In this document: positions 6,732-7,682 of the stretch, piece by piece
How positions within the stretch are numbered: position 1 is the stretch's first letter
Layout of the letters: every line of letters begins with the position of its first letter
NCBI GenBank assembly: GCA_937903095.1
Contig: CALCZN010000194.1
Location: 1-7,682, forward strand
Length of the DNA: 7,682 nt
Source of the DNA: Zeimonas sp937903095
Lineage (GTDB): Bacteria; Pseudomonadota; Gammaproteobacteria; Burkholderiales; Burkholderiaceae_E
Direction of reading: 5' to 3'
Notes under the pieces: model-generated
What the model was told of the DNA's origin: nothing
The model's database searches: none
The model's input: only the letters and a program-made list of their open reading frames with translations
Program-made: the position numbers and the translations under genes

Positions 6732-7682
6732 TCAACGTTTGCGCCAGGCGAGCCTGTCGCCCCACTTCTCCAGCGTTCGCGCGAGAATCTCCGGATCGTC
6801 GACGGTGCGGGGCGCCTTCTCGCCCCAGAACTCGTACTCCTCGTTGCACATCGTCGCGTCGATTCCGAGACCGGTCTGCCAGCCCTTCTCGCGCAGGCTG
6901 ACCGCAGGATCGAGCCACTGCCCTGCGCGGCGGGGCAGGATGTTGACGTCGCGATCGGCGCGCACACGCGTCGACAGCGCCCAGTGCACGCTGTCGTAGT
7001 CCCAGATGTCGATGTCCTTGTCGACGACGATCACGTGCTTGTAGCGGGCGTAGGTAGCCCCCCACACCGCATCCATGACCTGCTGCGGGTGGCCCGGAAA
7101 GAGCTTGTCGATCTTCACGATCGCCTCGTAGCTGACGTCGCAGCGCAGATCGAGAACGCCGGGCACCAGGCTCTTGATCGTCTGGTACGCGACGGCCTGC
7201 GACGACTTGCCCACGGAGAAGGCGCTCTCCGACGGATACCACTGCTCGCGCGCGCCGAGGTAGATCGGGTTGCGCCGCATCGTCACGCGCGTCACCTCGA
7301 ACACCGGATTGGAGCGCGCCTCGCCGTAGTAGCCCGTGTATTCGCCGAAGCCGCCTTCGATCTCGCGATGGGCGGGGCGAACGAAACCTTCGAAGACGAA
7401 CTCGCAGGTCGCCGGGACGATCATGTCGATCGTCTGGCACTTGACCATGTCGAGCGGCTCGCCGCGCAGGCCGCCCGCGATCTCGAACTCGTCCACCCCG
7501 GGCGGAGTGCGCGTGCTGGCGACGATGAAGACGGTCGGATCGTAGCCGGTGACCACCGCCATCGGCATCGGCTTGTTCATGCGCTCGTACTTGATGTAGT
7601 GCTGGCGGCCGTGCGTGTATTCGGGCGCGCCCCAGCCCAGCCTGTTCTTTCCGAGCGTCCCCATGCGGTAGATGCCCGCGTT
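6732..7682 (-). CDS. UbiD-family decarboxylase (prenylated-FMN dependent), 5' end outside window
   Basis: The frame is open to the right edge, giving 316 visible residues of a family usually near 450-510 long; about 150-190 N-terminal residues are missing. UbiD enzymes use prenylated FMN to decarboxylate, sometimes reversibly carboxylate, aromatic, heteroaromatic or unsaturated acids in the cytosol. The visible part begins exactly at the cofactor site: NAGIYR (1-6) supplies the conserved Asn and Arg, His24 has the spacing of the metal-binding His, Glu94 in CEFVFEG is the likely next metal ligand, and EGGFGE (109-114) holds the two catalytic Glu residues. By spacing these match Asn168, Arg173, His191, Glu233, Glu277 and Glu282 of fungal Fdc1 (established knowledge). 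VVVDKDIDIWDYDSVHWALSTR (visible residues 219-240) is a family hallmark. No UbiX (cofactor-making) gene is visible. The ABC ATPase gene follows after 15 bp. It is unlikely to be ubiquinone-pathway UbiD, given its catabolic neighbours; the substrate is unknown. Confidence 0.95.
   Translation of the reverse strand, partial: NAGIYRMGTLGKNRLGWGAPEYTHGRQHYIKYERMNKPMPMAVVTGYDPTVFIVASTRTPPGVDEFEIAGGLRGEPLDMVKCQTIDMIVPATCEFVFEGFVRPAHREIEGGFGEYTGYYGEARSNPVFEVTRVTMRRNPIYLGAREQWYPSESAFSVGKSSQAVAYQTIKSLVPGVLDLRCDVSYEAIVKIDKLFPGHPQQVMDAVWGATYARYKHVIVVDKDIDIWDYDSVHWALSTRVRADRDVNILPRRAGQWLDPAVSLREKGWQTGLGIDATMCNEEYEFWGEKAPRTVDDPEILARTLEKWGDRLAWRKR

Noticed and set aside
6732..7682. Naming the decarboxylase as ubiquinone-pathway ubiD
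   Set aside because: Its setting with a transporter and hyuAB points to catabolism, and UbiD-family members cannot be told apart from these motifs alone.
1..7682. CRISPR arrays, tRNA or rRNA genes, insertion sequences, attachment sites
   Set aside because: No regularly spaced repeats, RNA-gene signatures, transposase motifs or long terminal inverted repeats were seen on either strand.

Overview
The window is GC-rich (third codon positions are almost all G or C) and densely coding. Six genes all lie on the minus strand with gaps of 0 to 93 bp. The codon use, strong Shine-Dalgarno sites and gene families (NMT1/THI5-type ABC importer, UbiD-like decarboxylase, hydantoinase/oxoprolinase A and B) suggest the accessory catabolic genome of a high-GC proteobacterium, perhaps Burkholderiales or a relative. 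That placement is inference, because no phylogenetic marker is present.

In transcription order (right to left) the genes are: (1) a UbiD-family prenyl-FMN decarboxylase, cut at its 5' end by the window edge (6732-7682); (2) an ABC ATPase of the SsuB/TauB type (5907-6716); (3) a secreted SsuA/THI5-like substrate-binding protein (4903-5892); (4) an SsuC/TauC-like permease (4062-4892); (5) HyuA, an ATP-binding hydantoinase/oxoprolinase-family subunit (1911-3968); (6) HyuB, the partner subunit, whose frame is open from its ATG at 1897 to base 1 and so continues outside the window. Genes 1 to 4 are separated by 0 to 17 bp and look like one transcript that starts off the right edge. hyuA and hyuB are 13 bp apart and clearly coupled.

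The only real intergenic region is the 93 bp between the permease and hyuA. It holds a candidate sigma-70 promoter (TTGACG, 17 bp, TATTCT), a tandem 9-bp repeat just upstream of the -35, a 12-bp dyad in the predicted leader, and a near-perfect Shine-Dalgarno site for hyuA. hyuAB may therefore also be transcribed separately from the transporter genes. No stretch over 300 bp lacks a gene, and no RNA genes, insertion sequences, CRISPR arrays or clear terminators were seen.

Reading the genes together, the importer probably brings in a small, perhaps aromatic, heteroaromatic or cyclic-amide compound. The UbiD-like enzyme would remove or add a carboxyl group, and the HyuAB complex would carry out an ATP-dependent step: either ring opening of a cyclic amide, as in N-methylhydantoinase or 5-oxoprolinase, or carboxylation, as in acetone and acetophenone carboxylases. 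The substrate cannot be read from the sequence. HyuA departs from the usual family motifs at its second phosphate-binding loop, and HyuB in its N-terminal motif, so this pair may belong to an uncharacterised subfamily.
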